Assembly (NCBI GenBank): GCA_021811105.1
Contig: JAJZPM010000004.1
Location: 1 to 64,000 of the forward strand
Source of the DNA: Nitrospirota bacterium
GTDB lineage: Bacteria > Nitrospirota > Thermodesulfovibrionia > Thermodesulfovibrionales > UBA6898
Direction: 5' to 3'
Length of the DNA: 64,000 bases
Below the pieces are notes generated by a model that was not told the DNA's origin, ran no database searches, and saw only the letters and a program-made list of their open reading frames with translations. This document shows positions 1 through 10,102 of this stretch, piece after piece. Both the position numbers and the translations under genes were made by a program. How positions within the stretch are numbered: the stretch's first letter is position 1; each line of letters starts with the position of its first letter.

Positions 1-25
1 TCTTTGAGTACTTATTGTCTTTCAT
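1..25 (-). CDS. Possible 5' end of a minus-strand gene leaving the window
   Basis: An ATG on the minus strand at 25-23 opens a frame reading MKDNKYSK before the window ends. A purine-rich stretch containing GGAGG lies 9-10 bases upstream, which is a convincing ribosome binding site. Only eight codons are visible, so no function can be given. Confidence 0.35.
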
Positions 26-248
26 CTTCGTCTTCCTCCTTCCTCTGTTCTTGCAAATAGATAGAGCATTCCCCATGCCAACCATAACCCCCTGATTCTA
101 AAAGATATCCCATCCGCTCCCCCGTGCATCTCCGCAAATCCCTTTGCAGATATGCGAAAAAAGGCCTGCATCCCGGTAAATCAGCGGAAAAGCTGCTGCA
201 GCGTTGTATCCGAGTTGGTGTTTATTATTTACCTCATCGGGTAAAATA

Positions 249-1244
249 ATGGTTATGACAAAGGAAAAGGTGAAAAAAATTGCCATTACCATGGGCGATC
301 CCGGCGGCGTCGGGCCGGAGATAATCGTCAAGGCGATACTGTCTCCCGAGGTCCGCGGCTGCTGCGATCCCGTTGTGATCGGCGATCGGACCGTCATGGA
401 AACTGCGTTGCGCCTGATTGACGGACATATTGGCCTCAGGACAATCGGGACACCTGAAGAATCCAATGCATCCGCGGAGATGATCGAGATGATCGAGGCG
501 GGCACTCTCAGTTTTTTTGAAAAAGGAAGGGCAACGGCAGAAGGCGGGAGCGCCTGCGCCGGCTATATCGGAACGGCCGTCGCACTCGCTATGGCACGGA
601 AGGTCGACGGCATCGTCACCGCCCCGATCTCGAAAGAGGCACTGAAACTTGCGGGCCTGAAGTGGCCCGGACATACCGAAATGCTTGCGGAACTCACGGC
701 TACCGAAAATTTCGGGATGATGCTGACGGGCGGGCCTCTCAGGGTAATTCTGGTCACGATACATACCTCGCTCAGGAGCGTGCCCGGCATGATCACGCGC
801 AGCCGGGTCCTGAGGACCATCTTGCTGGCAAAAAAGGCCTGCTACATGCTGGGGATCGAAAGCCCGCGGATCGCGGTAGCCGGCCTGAACCCTCACGCAG
901 GAGAGTCCGGAATATTCGGAGATGAGGAGATTAAAGAGATCGCCCCTGCGGTCGACGACGCAAAAAAAGAGGGAATCTCCGTATCAGGCCCCTACCCACC
1001 TGATACGGTGTTTCATAAGGCGTACCGGGGAGCATTCGATATTGTGGTATGTATGTACCACGACCAGGGACTGGTGCCTCTCAAGATGATCGCCTTCGAA
1101 AACGGGGTGAACGTGACGGTAGGGCTCCCTGTTATCAGGACGTCGCCTGATCACGGAACTGCCTATGATATCGCCTGGACGGGGAAGGCCGACGCCTCGA
1201 GCATGATCGAGGCGATCATGCTCGCCGCTAGGCTGAGATTGTAG
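249..1244 (+). CDS. pdxA: 4-hydroxythreonine-4-phosphate dehydrogenase
   Basis: NAD-dependent, metal-requiring oxidation of 4-phosphohydroxy-L-threonine in the DXP-dependent pathway to pyridoxal phosphate; cytosolic. The protein has the family opening MGDPGGVGPEI close to the N-terminus. The three metal-ligand histidines lie in WPGHTEM, NPHAGESG and MYHDQG. At about 331 residues the length is normal. The reading frame is open back to 204, but homologues begin just before the ITMGDP motif, so ATG 249 (or ATG 255) is preferred. rsmA starts at the base after the stop, so the two are translationally coupled. A pdxA-ksgA pairing is also known in enterobacteria. Confidence 0.95.
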   Translation: MVMTKEKVKKIAITMGDPGGVGPEIIVKAILSPEVRGCCDPVVIGDRTVMETALRLIDGHIGLRTIGTPEESNASAEMIEMIEAGTLSFFEKGRATAEGGSACAGYIGTAVALAMARKVDGIVTAPISKEALKLAGLKWPGHTEMLAELTATENFGMMLTGGPLRVILVTIHTSLRSVPGMITRSRVLRTILLAKKACYMLGIESPRIAVAGLNPHAGESGIFGDEEIKEIAPAVDDAKKEGISVSGPYPPDTVFHKAYRGAFDIVVCMYHDQGLVPLKMIAFENGVNVTVGLPVIRTSPDHGTAYDIAWTGKADASSMIEAIMLAARLRL

Positions 1245-2021
1245 GTGGCGAAGAAACATCTCGGCCAGAACTTTCTCTACGACCCCTCGATTTTGCACAG
1301 GATCATCGAGGCGGCAGGCGTATTGAAGGATGATACCGTTGTCGAGATAGGCCCGGGCCCCGGAAGGCTCACGAGGCTGCTGTCGGAAAAGGCGGGGAAG
1401 GTCATCGCGATCGAGCTCGATCAGGAGCTTTATACAAAGTTGCGGGCCGATTTGGCAGGCTTCAGAAATATCGAACTCGTCCACGGCGACGCGCTGAAAT
1501 TTTCCTATGAGGAGATCGGACCGTTCAAGGTCGTCGCCAACATCCCTTACTACATCACGACGCCGATTATTTTCAGACTGCTCGATGCGAAAGAGACCCT
1601 AAAAACCATGACGCTCACAATCCAGAAGGAGGTGGCGGAAAGGATAGTCGCCGTCCCGGGGAAGAAGGATTACGGAGTCCTTTCGATAGTGGTCCAGTAT
1701 TATGCGAGGCCCGAAATGCGGTTTATCATCCCGAAAGAGGCATTCAGGCCGGCGCCTAAGGTCGATTCCGCCGTTGTGCATATGACGGTGCTCGACAGCC
1801 CCGCGGTGCGGGTCAACGATGAGCGGATGTTCTTCAGGACAGTCAGGACCGCGTTTTCGCAGAGGAGAAAGACCCTTTCGAATTCGTTAAAGGCCCTCGC
1901 CGAAGACCCTAAAAATGTTCTGACCGCAGCAGGCATTGACCCGCAACGCAGACCCGAGACGCTGAATCTCCAGGAGTTCGCAAAATTGGCGGACTTAATC
2001 TGCAGTCGCCACGACGGATAA
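1245..2021 (+). CDS. rsmA: 16S rRNA (adenine1518-N6/adenine1519-N6)-dimethyltransferase
   Basis: RsmA/KsgA dimethylates two adjacent adenines in the 3' terminal helix of 16S rRNA late in 30S assembly, using S-adenosylmethionine. The sequence begins MAKKHLGQNFL as the family does. It has the SAM-binding motif EIGPGPGRLT and the catalytic NIPYYITTP motif, followed by the helical C-terminal domain containing FSQRRKTL. The length of 258 residues is typical. The start is GTG, placed immediately after the pdxA stop with no spacer. The gene ends convergently with pyk across about 125 bp in which I see no clear terminator hairpin. Confidence 0.95.
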   Translation: MAKKHLGQNFLYDPSILHRIIEAAGVLKDDTVVEIGPGPGRLTRLLSEKAGKVIAIELDQELYTKLRADLAGFRNIELVHGDALKFSYEEIGPFKVVANIPYYITTPIIFRLLDAKETLKTMTLTIQKEVAERIVAVPGKKDYGVLSIVVQYYARPEMRFIIPKEAFRPAPKVDSAVVHMTVLDSPAVRVNDERMFFRTVRTAFSQRRKTLSNSLKALAEDPKNVLTAAGIDPQRRPETLNLQEFAKLADLICSRHDG

Positions 2022-2147
2022 AGGAAGCGCTGAAGCCGAAATAACATCGCCGGCGGGAATTTATTCCACATGTCCCAAGCAGCACCGTCAAGTTACGTTC
2101 TTCGGACCAGAATGCGGAAATCCGGCTGAAGAAGCTTTGCCGTGCAC

Positions 2148-3608
2148 TCATGGCTTTGCGGAAGAGGCCGAGGTTTTATCCGGTCCTTCGAGGTCGATGA
2201 TCTCGACGCGGTGGTTCATTTCGGGATGCTTCGAGGAGGGCCCTTCGGTCAGTACGACGAACTTGCCGCTGATGCCGCCAGCCGCGAGCCAGTTCCCGGC
2301 GTATGCGCGCCAGTCCTCGGGATGGACCGGTTCGCAGACCGCGTGTACGCCGTAAGTGAACTGAAGTCTCTGACAGGTCTCCTGCCGCGAAGACACAGCT
2401 ACGATCCAAACGGGGAGCCTGAACCTCGCAATGCTTCTTGCAGTTGCGCCGCTCCTCGTAGGAACGAATACAGCGGCCGGACTGGAATGCTCAAAGATTG
2501 TTTCGACACTGAGCGAGATAAGGTCCTTAACGTCAGTGAGCCTGCTTCCGCCGTTGTCCGAGATGGTACCTTTCATGCCACTGCTCCTCCGATAAGGCTC
2601 GGTTACTGCGGCAATTCTTGTCAGCACCGCCACGGCCTCTACGGGATACCTTCCCGTGGCCGATTCTTCGGAAAGCATTACACAATCGGTTCCGTCCAGG
2701 ATAGCGTTCGCCACATCGGTAGCCTCCGCCCTCGTTGGCCTGCGGTTATCTGTCATCGACTCGAGCATTTGCGTAGCAGTGATCACCGGCTTGACCCGGA
2801 GGTTCGCCTCTCGCATCAGACGTTTCTGGACGACCGCGATCTGCTCGATCGGCATCTCTACGCCGAGGTCCCCGCGTGCGATCATGATGCCGTCTGCGGC
2901 TTCGAGGATCTCCTCAAAATGATCGAGCGCTCTCGAACGTTCTATTTTGGCGATGACGAAGGGATTGTGGCCGAATGAGGCCGCCGCCTCCCGGACCGCC
3001 GTGATGTCACGAGCGCTTTCGACGAATGATTGACTGACCGCGTCAACACCGGCCTCCAGCGCAAAACGCAGACACTCGCGGTCGCGCGCCGTGAAGGCGC
3101 TGATGCCGAGGTCGATTCCAGGAAGATTAAGGCCCTTCCGGGAACGCAGATCTCCTCCCGCAACAACGCGACACTGGACGTCTCTGCTGTTGACCGAGAC
3201 AACCTCGAGTTGGATCAGGCCGTCGCTCAAAAAGAGAATATCGCCCGGCTTCACCACCCGGGGCAGTTTATCGAAGGCGACAAAGACACGTCGCTCATCT
3301 CCGACGAGCTCTTCGGTGGTCAGGCTGATCAAGTCACCCTGCGTCAGGGAGAGCGGTTCGTTGGAGAGCATGCCTATGCGTATCTTCGGGCCTGGCAGGT
3401 CCGCCAGAATCGCAACGCGCTTGCCGGCCTCGCCTGCTGCCGCACGAATAGACTCGATCACTTTCTTATGGTATTCGAAGGCGCCGTGCGAAAAATTGAG
3501 GCGGGCTACATTCATTCCGGCCCCGATCATCTTTTTCAATACCTCCGGGGAATCAGAAGACGGCCCTATGGTGCAGACGATCCTGGTCTTGTTCGGCTGA
3601 AGGTTCAT
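2148..3608 (-). CDS. pyk: Pyruvate kinase
   Basis: Transfers phosphate from phosphoenolpyruvate to ADP, the last step of glycolysis. The 486-residue protein opens with KTRIVCTIGPSS. It contains the ADLPGPKIR motif and the catalytic lysine segment FVIAKIE near residue 220. The metal and substrate loop MIARGDLGVEMP follows, then a C-terminal allosteric domain ending near residue 475. It is the last gene of a minus-strand run glgP-glgX-gpmA-pfk-pyk, beginning 22 bases after the end of the phosphofructokinase reading. A GGAGCAAC Shine-Dalgarno-like stretch precedes the ATG. Confidence 0.95.
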   Translation of the reverse strand: MNLQPNKTRIVCTIGPSSDSPEVLKKMIGAGMNVARLNFSHGAFEYHKKVIESIRAAAGEAGKRVAILADLPGPKIRIGMLSNEPLSLTQGDLISLTTEELVGDERRVFVAFDKLPRVVKPGDILFLSDGLIQLEVVSVNSRDVQCRVVAGGDLRSRKGLNLPGIDLGISAFTARDRECLRFALEAGVDAVSQSFVESARDITAVREAAASFGHNPFVIAKIERSRALDHFEEILEAADGIMIARGDLGVEMPIEQIAVVQKRLMREANLRVKPVITATQMLESMTDNRRPTRAEATDVANAILDGTDCVMLSEESATGRYPVEAVAVLTRIAAVTEPYRRSSGMKGTISDNGGSRLTDVKDLISLSVETIFEHSSPAAVFVPTRSGATARSIARFRLPVWIVAVSSRQETCQRLQFTYGVHAVCEPVHPEDWRAYAGNWLAAGGISGKFVVLTEGPSSKHPEMNHRVEIIDLEGPDKTSASSAKP

Positions 3609-3630
3609 GAGTTGCTCCTTTCCCCTGTCC

Positions 3631-4930
3631 TCACATCATCGCCGGCTGCCCGGTGGACGAAAGCACCGCACACCATAGCCAGCCCCCGGGGTTGACCTGC
3701 TTGCGGCGCGAGACAGCCGCAAGGATCGGAACATGGGTGAACTCCCCCCTCCAGACACTCACGATCATGTCGGTCCTCCCGCTCATTCCAGCGTGTACCG
3801 CATACTGTCCCAGCAGAAGGCAGAAGGCTGAGTCCCGCGCCGTGGCCGGCATGCTTCTGATTGTATAACTGGGATCGATATATTTCAGGTTCATCTCAGT
3901 CCCTATTTTTTTTAAAGTACTCTCTGATCCGGTCCCTGAGAAAAACGCCGACATCTCCGGGACGGACGTTACCCGATGCGTCGCAGACGTGGGTCTCCTC
4001 CATGAGCTCCTGCCCCGCTCCTTCGGCGACAACCACGAGGGCATGCCCTTTCTTTGCAAGTCTCTCTTCCAGTTCATGCAGGGAACCTGCAAGCGTGAAA
4101 GGCACCTCCGGGACCAGACAAAAGTTAACCTCGCTGTTGGCGAGTGTCGCATATGCTGCAATGAATCCGGACCGGCGGCCCATCAGTTTCACCAGGCCGA
4201 CCCCGTTCCGCGCACCTGTGGCCTCGACATGCGCGGAGTAGAGTGACGTCCTCGTCTCTGTCACCGCAGTTTCGAACCCGAAGGTCTCCTGAACGTAGGA
4301 GATATCGTTGTCTATGGTTTTAGGGATGCCGATTACGGAGATCTTGAGCCCGCGCCTCTTCACCTCCTCCGCTATAGCATGGCTGCCGCGAAGGGTGCCG
4401 TCTCCTCCAATGGTAAAAAGGATCCCTATCTTCATCCTCTCCAGGGTATCGACCATCTCTGCGATATCCTGTGCCCCCCGCGAAGACGCGAGGATGGATC
4501 CGCCTGTTTGATGAATGCCCTTCACCGACTCCGGAGTAAGTTCAAAAGGCTCGTGGCCGTACTTGGGAACGAGACCCTCATAGCCGAAACGGAAGCCGAA
4601 GACCTTCTTAACCCCGTAGTGATAACGGAGGCTCAGGACGATGGAGCGGATCACGTCGTTGATGCCGGGACAAATCCCGCCGCATGTCGCGATGCCGCAT
4701 CTGAGTTCGGAGGGTTCGAAGAAAATCTTGGCCCTCGGCCCGGCAAGCTCCATGCGCGGAGGTTCCTTGCCGGCATCAAGGAACTCCCTGATACGCTCAA
4801 CGTGGGAGTGATACAATACGTGCTCGTCGTCCTTGACAAAAGGGACGTCTGTCACTGGGGAGGGTATGCCGCAATCGCCAAGCCTCGCCACGCTGAAGTC
4901 CGGATATTCCTTTCCCATATTCGCCCCCAT
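3631..4930 (-). CDS. ATP-type 6-phosphofructokinase, apparently frameshifted at an A8 tract
   Basis: Phosphorylates fructose 6-phosphate. The first 344 codons, in one frame, carry the nucleotide loop TIGGDGTLRG and the catalytic loop IPKTIDNDIS. Gly in GGDGT with Lys in PKTIDND is the combination found in the ATP-using members of the PPi-PFK-like clade, such as plant and spirochaete enzymes. That frame stops at 3896 just after YFKKNRD. The expected C-terminus (MNLKYIDPSY, then a VHAGMSGRTD segment and FTHVPI) continues in the next frame down to 3631. The shift lies at eight consecutive A residues (complement of 3906-3913): one base fewer restores a protein of about 432 residues. The ATG overlaps the gpmA stop as TAATG. 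It may be a sequencing error, programmed slippage or a true lesion. Confidence 0.85.
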
Positions 4931-5682
4931 TATTTTTTTGCCTTGCCCTGGCTTGCCACGGCTTCCATGGCCTTCTTCACCTTTTCGGCATCCCCGAGAT
5001 AATAGTTACGCAGCGGCCTGAGTTTATCGTCCAATTCGTAGACGAGCGGCATACCGGTGGGGATGTTCAGTCCAGTGATCGCCTCGTCGGAAATCCCGTC
5101 GAGGTACTTCACGAGAGCGCGAAGACTGTTGCCGTGCGCTGCTATCAGCACCTTTTTGCCTGCCCTTACCGCAGGTGAGATCACATCGTGCCAGCAGGGC
5201 AGGAAACGCTCAACCGTGTCTTTGAGACACTCGGCAAGCGGTATCTCTTCCTTGCGCAGGTCTCTGTATCGTCTGTCCTTTGCCGGGTTGCGCGCGTCTC
5301 CTTCCTCCAGGGCGGGGGGCCTCACATCATAGCTGCGCCTCCAGATCTTTACCTGCTGTTCCCCGTATTTTGCGGCAGTCTCTGCCTTATTGAGTCCTTG
5401 CAACGCGCCGTAGTGACGCTCGTTCAGCCTCCAGTCACGGACCACCGGGAGCCACATGAGGTCCATCTCATCAAGGGCGATCCAGAGCGTGCGTATCGCC
5501 CGCTTCAGGACCGACGTGAAGGCGATGTCGAAGATATAACCCTGATCTTTCAGCACCCGGCCCGCTTCCTTTGCCTCTTCCACTCCTTTTTCGGACAGGT
5601 CCACGTCGGTCCAGCCCGTGAAGAGGTTTTCCCTGTTCCATATGCTCTCTCCGTGTCTCAGCAAAACTAACTTATGCACCAC
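4930..5682 (-). CDS. gpmA: 2,3-bisphosphoglycerate-dependent phosphoglycerate mutase
   Basis: Interconverts 3- and 2-phosphoglycerate through a phosphohistidine. The N-terminal [10 protein letters not shown] motif holds the phosphorylated histidine. The segment [11 protein letters not shown] and the second catalytic histidine in [12 protein letters not shown] are present. The length of 250 residues is that of the dimeric dPGM family. It sits between glgX and pfk on the same strand, with its stop overlapping the pfk start by one base, which points to one transcription unit for glycogen breakdown and lower glycolysis. Confidence 0.95.
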   Translation of the reverse strand: MVHKLVLLRHGESIWNRENLFTGWTDVDLSEKGVEEAKEAGRVLKDQGYIFDIAFTSVLKRAIRTLWIALDEMDLMWLPVVRDWRLNERHYGALQGLNKAETAAKYGEQQVKIWRRSYDVRPPALEEGDARNPAKDRRYRDLRKEEIPLAECLKDTVERFLPCWHDVISPAVRAGKKVLIAAHGNSLRALVKYLDGISDEAITGLNIPTGMPLVYELDDKLRPLRNYYLGDAEKVKKAMEAVASQGKAKK

Positions 5683-5787
5683 TCGCCCTCCTTATCTCTA
5701 ATGCACGACAATATAATATGCCATTCCCGCAAGCGAAAGACAGGATTTTAACGTTTCAGGTTCCGTCCCCTGTGTATTCCTCCGTTC

Positions 5788-7866
5788 TCACCTACTTTCC
5801 AGCACTACCACACTTCTTGCGGCCATATCGTACATATTTCCCTCGACCTTCGGCTCATCCGCAACTTCGAAGATATCGACGGGCGAGGGCTGCGATGTAT
5901 CGACGGCACGATACCAGTTGCGCCCTGAGACCGTCGGCAGCTCCATCTTCACGGGACCGTCCGACATGTTGAGCATGATGTAGAGCTGTTCTTCCGTCTC
6001 GTCTGTCCCGGCAAGGGTATAGGCAAGAACCTGCGCCGCGGGGTCTCCCCAGCGGGGATCGTTGAGCTTCAGGCCGTGCCACGTGACATCCGGGAGGCCG
6101 CCTCTGCCCCTCCGTCCGGTCAGGAATTGCTTTCTCATGAGAGAGGGGTGTCGTTTGCGAAAAGAGATCATCCTGGCCACAAAGCGAAGAATGTCATCGT
6201 TCTCCTCCATCAGCCTCCAGTCGAGCCAGCTCATCTCGTTGTCCTGACAATAACAGTTGTTATTGCCAAGCTGGGTCCGGAACACTTCGTCACCCGAAAG
6301 TATCATCGGCACTCCCTGGCTCAGAAGAAGAATGGCCACAAAATTCTTTGCCTGTCTCCTTCTCAGCGCCAGGACTTCGGGGATGTCCGTTTCACCCTCT
6401 GCCCCGCAGTTCCAGCTTGCATTGTCGTCGCTGCCGTCGCGGTTTGCCTCACCGTTTGCCTCATTATGTTTTACGTTATAACTGACGAGGTCCCGGAGCG
6501 TAAAGCCGTCGTGGCAGGTGATGAAGTTGATGCTGTTCACCGGCAGTCTGCCCTCGGATTCATAGAGGTCGCTGCTGCCGGAAAGCCTTGTAGCGGCCTC
6601 GCCGATCAGACCGGGGTCGCCGCGGACGAACCGTCTGATCACATCTCTGTACCTGCCGTTCCACTCTGCCCAGCGGAACCCGGGAAAATCTCCGACCTGG
6701 TAGAGCCCGCCGGCGTCCCATGCCTCTGCGATCAGCCTCGTATTTCCAAGGACGTCGGAGAGCTCGATATGCCAGGGCATCGGCGCATAATGGAGCGGTT
6801 TCCCTTCGTAGCCTCTTACGAGGACGCTCGCAAGATCGAAGCGGAAACCGTCCACATGCATCTCGCTCACCCAATACTCAAGACACTCGATCAGGAATGC
6901 GGTCACTATAGGGAAGTTGCAGTTTACCGTGTTGCCGCAGCCTGTATAGTCAAGGTAGATACTGCGATCGTCCGGAGCGAGGTGGTAAAAGCCCGCATTG
7001 CCGAGCCCCTTGAAATTGATAGTCGGCCCGTCAGCGCCGCCCTCCGCAGTGTGATTCAGGACAACGTCCATTATAATCCCGATGCCGGCACGGTGAAGGG
7101 CCTTTACCATGTCGCGAAACTCTCGCACATGTGTCCCTTTTTCAGGCGATACACAGTAAGCAGGGTGCGGCGAGAAAAAACTGTGCGTGCTGTAGCCCCA
7201 ACAATTCCTGAGCCCCCTGGCCCTGACAGCATCGGCTACATCCTGTTCGTCAAAGGCCATTACAGGCATCAGTTCGACGTCCGTGATCCCGAGAGACTTG
7301 AGGTAAGGGATCTTTTCGATTACGCCTGAAAAGGTGCCGGGATGTTTTACCCCTGAAGAGAAATGACGCGTAAATCCGCCCACATGCATTTCATAGATGA
7401 CCGATTGCTCCGCGGACCGGTTAAGAGGTTGGTCCCCTTCCCAGTCATATCCATCGTCAGAGACCACAATACCGCGCATCGATGAGGCGATGTTGTCTCC
7501 GGGCCTGCTCGCCAGTTTCCGGTCCCAAAGCAAATCGCTGACAGCGCGGGCAGTAGGGTCTATGAGCCCCTTTTGTCTGTCGAACCGAAGCCCGGATTTA
7601 CGCGTATCATCAGGGCCGTCAAGTTTCCATGCGTAATGAATGCCGGGCGGCAGTCCCTCGACGTAGACATGCCATGAATAGTAGGTCCGGTTCTCTACCG
7701 GGTCGAGCGTTACCACCTGAAATGGCTCGCGGCTCTGCGGACTCTCAAATAAGAGGAGTTCTGCGCCTGTTGATCTAAGGCCCCAGATGGAAAAATTTGT
7801 TCCCCGCTTATCGGCAGTTGCCCCGAAGGGAAATCGCTGTCCGGCACTGATTTTGTACTGTTTCAT
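5788..7866 (-). CDS. glgX: Glycogen debranching enzyme, isoamylase type (GH13)
   Basis: Hydrolyses alpha-1,6 branch linkages left after phosphorylase action on glycogen. The 692-residue protein has the N-terminal CBM48-like domain (from about residue 10, [17 protein letters not shown]) and then the GH13 barrel. The nucleophile lies in [10 protein letters not shown], the acid/base in [10 protein letters not shown] and the third carboxylate in [10 protein letters not shown]. The [11 protein letters not shown] stretch is typical of GlgX/TreX. The start overlaps the stop of the phosphorylase fragment by four bases (ATGA). Confidence 0.93.
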   Translation of the reverse strand: MKQYKISAGQRFPFGATADKRGTNFSIWGLRSTGAELLLFESPQSREPFQVVTLDPVENRTYYSWHVYVEGLPPGIHYAWKLDGPDDTRKSGLRFDRQKGLIDPTARAVSDLLWDRKLASRPGDNIASSMRGIVVSDDGYDWEGDQPLNRSAEQSVIYEMHVGGFTRHFSSGVKHPGTFSGVIEKIPYLKSLGITDVELMPVMAFDEQDVADAVRARGLRNCWGYSTHSFFSPHPAYCVSPEKGTHVREFRDMVKALHRAGIGIIMDVVLNHTAEGGADGPTINFKGLGNAGFYHLAPDDRSIYLDYTGCGNTVNCNFPIVTAFLIECLEYWVSEMHVDGFRFDLASVLVRGYEGKPLHYAPMPWHIELSDVLGNTRLIAEAWDAGGLYQVGDFPGFRWAEWNGRYRDVIRRFVRGDPGLIGEAATRLSGSSDLYESEGRLPVNSINFITCHDGFTLRDLVSYNVKHNEANGEANRDGSDDNASWNCGAEGETDIPEVLALRRRQAKNFVAILLLSQGVPMILSGDEVFRTQLGNNNCYCQDNEMSWLDWRLMEENDDILRFVARMISFRKRHPSLMRKQFLTGRRGRGGLPDVTWHGLKLNDPRWGDPAAQVLAYTLAGTDETEEQLYIMLNMSDGPVKMELPTVSGRNWYRAVDTSQPSPVDIFEVADEPKVEGNMYDMAARSVVVLESR

Positions 7867-8867
7867 AGCCCTCTCTCAGCCCAGGGATTTGGCTCACCAG
7901 TGCCCCTCTTCTTTAGACTCCACTCCACGGTCCCTGTCATGTCCACCTTCACCGGCTTCGCCTTCCAGATGTCATCGCAGTATTCTCTTATAGCCCGGTC
8001 GGATGAGAATTTACCCATCCGGGCGGTATTCAGTATGGACATCCGCGTCCAGCGTCCCTTGTCGCGATAGGCCTTCCCGACTTCGTCCTGGCAGTCTATA
8101 TAGGACTGGAAATCCGCAAAGAGCAAATACTCGTCATGATCCATGAGGGTGTCAACAAGGGGCCTGAAAAGGGCCGGCTCTTTAGGCGAAAAGTGCCCGC
8201 CGCGTATAAGCTCGATTACTTCTCTTAGCAGCTGGTTCGAAGCGTAGATTGCGGACGGGCTGTACCCACTGGATATCGCCTTCTCCACCTGCGCTGCAGT
8301 CAGCCCAAAGAGATAAAAATTTTCCGCGCCTACCTCTTCCCTTATCTCGACGTTAGCGCCGTCAAGCGTGCCTATGGTGAGGGCTCCGTTGAGGGCGAAC
8401 TTCATGTTCCCCGTCCCCGACGCCTCTTTACCGGCCGTCGAGATCTGCTCCGACAACTCAGCGGCAGGATATATTTTCTGCCCGTTCTTTACGTTGAAGT
8501 CGGGGAAAAAGACGACCTTCAGCCGCCCGCGAACGTCCGGGTCACTATTGATTACATCCGCGACTGCCTTGATGCGGACATAGAGTGCGATGATGTGAAG
8601 GACATTGAGATGCTGGCGCTTGTACTCGTGAATTCGTTTTACCTGCATGTCGAAGAGAGTATTGGGGTCCACCTCGATGCCGGCCACCTTTTGGATATGA
8701 GAGGCGAGTCTATCTTTGTTGTCCAGCTTTACCCGACACCACTCTTCGCGGAACCCTTCGTCGTCTGCAAACTCCTCAAGCCTCCTTAACTCCTCGAGGT
8801 CCCTGATCCAATCGGTGCCGATCTTGCGGCTGATAAGCATTGAATAACGCAACGGGTTGTTTGGCAC
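7863..8867 (-). pseudogene. glgP: Glycogen phosphorylase, C-terminal part only
   Basis: The 334 residues match only the last two fifths of glycogen/starch phosphorylase (usual length about 800-850). They begin at the segment equivalent to [16 protein letters not shown]. Present are the RIHEYKRQ motif, [10 protein letters not shown] and the pyridoxal-phosphate lysine in [12 protein letters not shown], so the cofactor domain is complete. The N-terminal domain with half of the active site is absent, and no sequence for it lies upstream, where an 83-bp spacer leads into a DUF2934 gene. A GTG start with a GGGGAGAA stretch before it could still allow expression, coupled to glgX. It looks like a truncated remnant. 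Confidence 0.85.
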
Positions 8868-8949
8868 TTCTCCCCTGATATTTTTTGCATTTTTCTTTCC
8901 GCATCAGGCAACACTGTGGAGTTGAGTATCAGATGAAGTAAATAATAAC

Positions 8950-9336
8950 TTATCTAGCCTTTTGGGCCGCAGTCTTTTTCTTCGGGCCGACCTTTTTTGC
9001 GGGCATCGTTCTTTCCGGCGCTCCCGTTATTTTGGTTGCCTTCTTCCTGGCAATGGATGTCTCCCTTACCTCACTTTCCTCCATGACAGTTGTCTCGTCC
9101 TCCTCTTCCTTTTCCTGACTTGCCGGCTTTAGCTCTGTTCCCTCTACTTCGGCGGCAATTATCTCTTCCTCTGTGATTGGTTCTTCTCCCTCCGGCTCTT
9201 CCATGTCCTGGCCGGCATGCCTTGTGAGAACTATTCTTTCAGCGTCAAGCCAATTTTCACGGTCTCGACCTTCAATGCGCCCACTTTTTTCATATAATTC
9301 ACAAGCCACCTTAGCTATTTCTTCATGCAAGTCCAT
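8950..9336 (-). CDS. DUF2934 domain protein with Lys/Ala-rich tail
   Basis: The first 45 residues (IAKVACELYEKSGRIEGRD then NWLDAERIV) fit the short DUF2934 motif found in many environmental bacteria; its function is unknown. The middle is strongly acidic (Glu runs). The last 35 residues are basic (ATKITGAPERTMPAKKVGPK and so on), so the protein is bipolar and probably disordered after the motif. It stands alone between the glgP fragment and small cysteine-rich genes. A GGAGG lies upstream of the ATG. Confidence 0.75.
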   Translation of the reverse strand: MDLHEEIAKVACELYEKSGRIEGRDRENWLDAERIVLTRHAGQDMEEPEGEEPITEEEIIAAEVEGTELKPASQEKEEEDETTVMEESEVRETSIARKKATKITGAPERTMPAKKVGPKKKTAAQKAR

Positions 9337-9581
9337 TTCGACCTCCCTGATAGCTTTCAGTCAAAGTTTGGAATGCCGATACTCTGCCCCTAATTTAAGT
9401 CTAGTAGCATTTCGGCCGCTGTCAAGGCCGCATTTATTCTGCTTTTCTATCTCATTCATTGGCGGTCGAGCATTCCGTAATAGAAAAGTATTTCGGTGAT
9501 CTGAAGATAGGGATAAAGGCACGTTCTGTGCACCTCTTCCATTATGCCCCTGGGCGGAGATAAGCGGCGACAATCCGACAA

Positions 9582-9785
9582 TCATCGAACTATAAAATCA
9601 GGAGACCCAGAACCGGCTGGAATATATTTTTCTTCCCGCCTGCAAAATTTTGGAAAAAGAGAGCATTCCTTGAAATTCTTACTGACGCCGCAGTATTCCT
9701 GGAGTTCGAATAGACTCGGCATATAAGAAGGGTTTACGGCCTTACATTTAGACATAGCGCAACGCACAAGATAAGGGCATTTCAT
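9582..9785 (-). CDS. Small cysteine-rich protein, 67 residues
   Basis: Opens MKCPYLVRCAMSKCKAV and has six cysteines at residues 3, 9, 14, 32, 41 and 48, a spacing that suggests a metal site or disulfides. Short proteins starting with MKCPYL are common in Nitrospirota and deltaproteobacterial lineages, but I know no function for them. An AAGGTGG ribosome binding site stands 6-7 bases before the ATG. No signal peptide is visible, so it is probably cytoplasmic. Confidence 0.6.
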   Translation of the reverse strand: MKCPYLVRCAMSKCKAVNPSYMPSLFELQEYCGVSKNFKECSLFPKFCRREEKYIPAGSGSPDFIVR

Positions 9786-10102
9786 AGAACCACCTTTTAC
9801 TGATTCTATATTTTATATTTCGTAGGTATATGAGATAGTTGCAACATGCATGCCCCATGACAAGAAACAACAAGAAAGGCAAAAAATTGAATAGTCCCAA
9901 GGAATTTGGTCGGAACATGGTCATTACGGAAAGAACAATTAAATGTGGCATGCTACACAACTGGGGCGATCAAAGTGTGGCATGCTACATATTTCACCGA
10001 TGGTATGAATTTGATAGAAAAGAAAAGGGAAAGAAATCAGCTGCTGGGCGACTCAACATATGCACGAAGTACGAGGGAGGAATTCTATTTCAAGAAAAGA
10101 TA
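9786..10102. other. Gene-free stretch with two copies of a 14-bp near-palindrome
   Basis: I find no convincing gene in these 317 bases; the short plus-strand frames lack homology and ribosome binding sites. The notable content is the sequence TGTGGCATGCTACA at 9944-9957 and again at 9976-9989. Each is an imperfect dyad around GCATGC, and the two are 32 bp apart, about three helical turns, as expected for paired operator half-complexes. Confidence 0.5.

Noticed and set aside
6076-7329. 417-codon plus-strand open frame
   Set aside because: Antisense to glgX, whose catalytic motifs are certain.
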